Shown: positions 62,162 through 64,000 of the stretch, one piece after another
Layout: every line of letters starts with the position of its first letter
How positions within the stretch are numbered: the stretch's first letter is position 1
Source of the DNA: Natranaerovirga pectinivora
GTDB taxonomy: Bacteria; Bacillota; Clostridia; Lachnospirales; DSM-24629
Assembly: GCF_004342165.1 (NCBI RefSeq)
Contig: NZ_SMAL01000011.1
Location: 25,074-89,073, forward strand
Reading direction: 5' to 3'
DNA: 64,000 bases
Translations under genes and position numbers: made by a program
Notes under the pieces: model-generated
The model's database searches: none
Told to the model about the DNA's origin: nothing
The model's input: only the letters and a program-made list of their open reading frames with translations

Positions 62162-63892
62162 ATGAAACTTTTATGGAAGCTTGGGAAAGAAGCAATTAAG
62201 TATAGAACTTTATATATTATTGCCATTTTTTCTACTTTTGCATTAACGCTAATTAACTTGACTGCTCCTAAGATCTTATCTTCAATGACTGCTTTATTAG
62301 AAGATAATGTTAATGAAAATACCCTTAAGGATATAGGCACTTTAACGGTTATTTTATTCGTTTTATATTTATTAAAGATCTTATTTCGTTTCTTAAGTAA
62401 TTATCTTGCTCATAAAGCAGCTTGGAACCTAGTAGAAGAATTACGTATACGTGTTTACAATCGTATTCAAGGTTTTTCTATGGGATTTTTCAGCGATAAA
62501 CAAACAGGAGACCTTATGAGTCGGGTTGTTAATGATACAGCAACATTTGAACTTTTGTATGCCCATATTATCCCTGAGATGATTACTAACGTTGTTACTG
62601 TTGTGGGTGTTGTTATTATATTGCTTACTATAAATGCGAAACTGGCTTTATTAACTTTTATCCCTATTCCATTCATTCTTTTTTCAGGATGGATATTTGC
62701 AACAAAAGTACGCCCAAAGTTTAGAGTATCCCAAATGGCAATAGCAGAGTTAAATGCTAAATTACAAGATAACTTTTCAGGCGTACATGAAATTCAAGCC
62801 TTTTGCCAAGAAAGTTATGAATCAGAACAAGTTTTAAAGAAAGCTGGCGTTTTTACTAAATCAATGCTATATGCTTTAAAATTAAGTGCTATTTTTCATC
62901 CTGCTGTGGAGTTTCTTTCTTCTATTGGAACCATTATTGTGGTAGGGTTTGGTGGTTTTTTAGCCTTTCATGGTGAATTATCAATATCTGATATTGTTGC
63001 CTTCTTACTTTATTTAACCTTATTCTATGCACCAATCTCAGGTCTTGCAAGACTCTTAGAAGAAATGCAACAAGCCTATGCGGGTGCTGAACGTGTCATG
63101 ATGATATTAGATACACCAAGGGATATTAAAAATGCGCCTAATGCAAAAGAGTTAACCCATGTACAAGGTAGCATTACTTTTGATTCAGTGGCTTTTGAGT
63201 ATGAAAAAGATGTTCCTATTGTAAAAGATATTGATTTTTCATGTGAACCTGGCCAAATGATTGCTCTGGTAGGGCCTACTGGTGTTGGTAAAACCACTTT
63301 AACTCAGTTGATTTCAAGATTCTATGATCCTACTAATGGCAAGATTTTAATTGATGGGATAGATATTAAAGAGGTTACTTTAGAAAGTCTTAGATCCAAT
63401 ATTGCCCCAGTACTTCAAGATACCTTCCTTTTCAACGGCACCATTGGCGAAAATATTGGTTATGCTAATTCAGCAGCTGATTTAGATGAGATTGTTGCTG
63501 CTGCTAAAGCTGCAAGAATTCATGATAACATTATGGAAATGCCGGCTGGTTATCATACTAAAGTTGGTGAGCGAGGTATGCGTCTTTCCGGTGGTCAAAA
63601 ACAAAGAATTGCCATTGCAAGAGCAATTTTAAGAAAAGCGCCTATTATTATTTTAGATGAGGCTACGGCTTCTGTGGATGTGGAAACTGAAAAAGAAATA
63701 CAAAAAGCCATTAGTGATCTGGCTGGTAGCAGAACCATTGTTGCCATTGCCCATCGTCTTTCTACTATAAAAAATGCTGATCTTATTTTGGTTTTAGAAA
63801 ATGGAAAGGTTGTTCAAAAAGGGACTCATTTGGAATTATTAGAACAAGAGGGGCTATACAAACGTCTTAATCTAGCTCAAAATAATAAATAA
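62162..63892 (+). CDS. ABC exporter, fused permease and ATPase (MsbA/BmrA-like)
   Basis: 576 residues, the size of a half-transporter that works as a dimer. Six membrane helices (about 15-315) include the coupling-helix region QGFSMGFFSDKQTGDLMSRV. The nucleotide domain has Walker A GPTGVGKTT, Q-loop NIAPVLQDTFLFNG, signature RLSGGQKQRIAIARAIL, Walker B IIILDEATASVD and the H-loop AHRLST. The family exports lipids, drugs or peptides. A GGAGGCAACTACAT site precedes the ATG and a terminator follows, so no partner half-transporter is co-transcribed and a homodimer is likely. Confidence 0.94.
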   Translation: MKLLWKLGKEAIKYRTLYIIAIFSTFALTLINLTAPKILSSMTALLEDNVNENTLKDIGTLTVILFVLYLLKILFRFLSNYLAHKAAWNLVEELRIRVYNRIQGFSMGFFSDKQTGDLMSRVVNDTATFELLYAHIIPEMITNVVTVVGVVIILLTINAKLALLTFIPIPFILFSGWIFATKVRPKFRVSQMAIAELNAKLQDNFSGVHEIQAFCQESYESEQVLKKAGVFTKSMLYALKLSAIFHPAVEFLSSIGTIIVVGFGGFLAFHGELSISDIVAFLLYLTLFYAPISGLARLLEEMQQAYAGAERVMMILDTPRDIKNAPNAKELTHVQGSITFDSVAFEYEKDVPIVKDIDFSCEPGQMIALVGPTGVGKTTLTQLISRFYDPTNGKILIDGIDIKEVTLESLRSNIAPVLQDTFLFNGTIGENIGYANSAADLDEIVAAAKAARIHDNIMEMPAGYHTKVGERGMRLSGGQKQRIAIARAILRKAPIIILDEATASVDVETEKEIQKAISDLAGSRTIVAIAHRLSTIKNADLILVLENGKVVQKGTHLELLEQEGLYKRLNLAQNNK

Positions 63893-63917
63893 TCTTTAAA
63901 CAAATGGTTCTATAATA

Positions 63918-63953
63918 AATGTTGGGGTGTAAAAACCTCAACATTATTTTTTT
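63918..63953 (+). terminator. Intrinsic terminator after the ABC exporter
   Basis: AATGTTGGGGT (63918-63928) pairs with ACCTCAACATT (63935-63945), with one G-T pair, followed by ATTTTTTT. Confidence 0.88.
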
Positions 63954-64000
63954 GTAAAAAAATAATGCACTTATCCTCAATTCCCTTTAACATGTTAATT

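Overview
The window is a low-GC, AT-rich chromosomal segment with strong Shine-Dalgarno sites, many TTG/GTG starts, Gram-positive-type lipoproteins, a sortase and BceRS-like signalling. This fits an anaerobic Clostridia-type Firmicute. A galacturonokinase-like gene (left edge) and a family 105 unsaturated-uronyl hydrolase hint at pectin use. The organism could be a pectin-degrading member of the Lachnospirales, but that is inference; there is no rRNA in the window. I saw no tRNA, rRNA or CRISPR array.

Layout. 1-350: start of a GHMP kinase of the galacturonokinase type. 655-6336: a very large secreted subtilase with duplicated C-terminal modules. 6.7-21.2 kb: one minus-strand surface-polysaccharide operon. 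It opens with a bacillosamine-type set (pglF, pglE, pglC, pglD, pglA-like) and continues with acyltransferases, two more GT4 enzymes, Wzy-like and Wzx-like proteins, and, unusually, paralogues of murB and murA. A heavily decayed sugar-epimerase pseudogene lies between the last acyltransferase and murA. The operon is preceded by a consensus promoter, then a leader of about 500 nt containing an intrinsic-terminator-like hairpin. 21.9-27.3 kb: response regulator, histidine kinase, ABC ATPase and FtsX-type permease. 27.5-32.2 kb: polysaccharide deacetylase, two paralogous cation/H+ antiporters and a PII-like protein. 32.6-37.5 kb: gamma-glutamyltranspeptidase, an ATP-grasp/M20 fusion and an N-formylglutamate-amidohydrolase-family protein. 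37.7-42.4 kb: GT2 plus sortase, ECF sigma factor plus DUF4179 protein, lipoprotein. 42.8-51.2 kb: chemoreceptor, LuxE-LuxC pair, aldo/keto reductase, HxlR-WrbA pair, lipoprotein. 51.5-52.5 kb: a REP-associated tyrosine transposase (RAYT). 52.7-63.9 kb: AraC regulator divergent from GH105, lipoprotein, second chemoreceptor, DUF2512 protein, aconitase, Nudix hydrolase, ABC exporter.

The most striking structure is a family of about 50 copies of a 15-nt motif, GGGACGGTTCATAAA, and its variants. The copies lie in both orientations and often in inverted pairs. All lie between about 25.3 and 61.4 kb; none was noticed in the polysaccharide and subtilase region. They flank the RAYT gene in inverted orientation, so a RAYT/REP partnership is the simplest reading. 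Some copies run into coding sequence and supply the last codons and stop of at least three genes (histidine kinase, N-formylglutamate-amidohydrolase homologue, WrbA). Other candidates for new biology are muramic-acid precursor synthesis dedicated to a surface polysaccharide, the ATP-grasp/M20/GGT/FGase locus, and the PII-like/antiporter pair.
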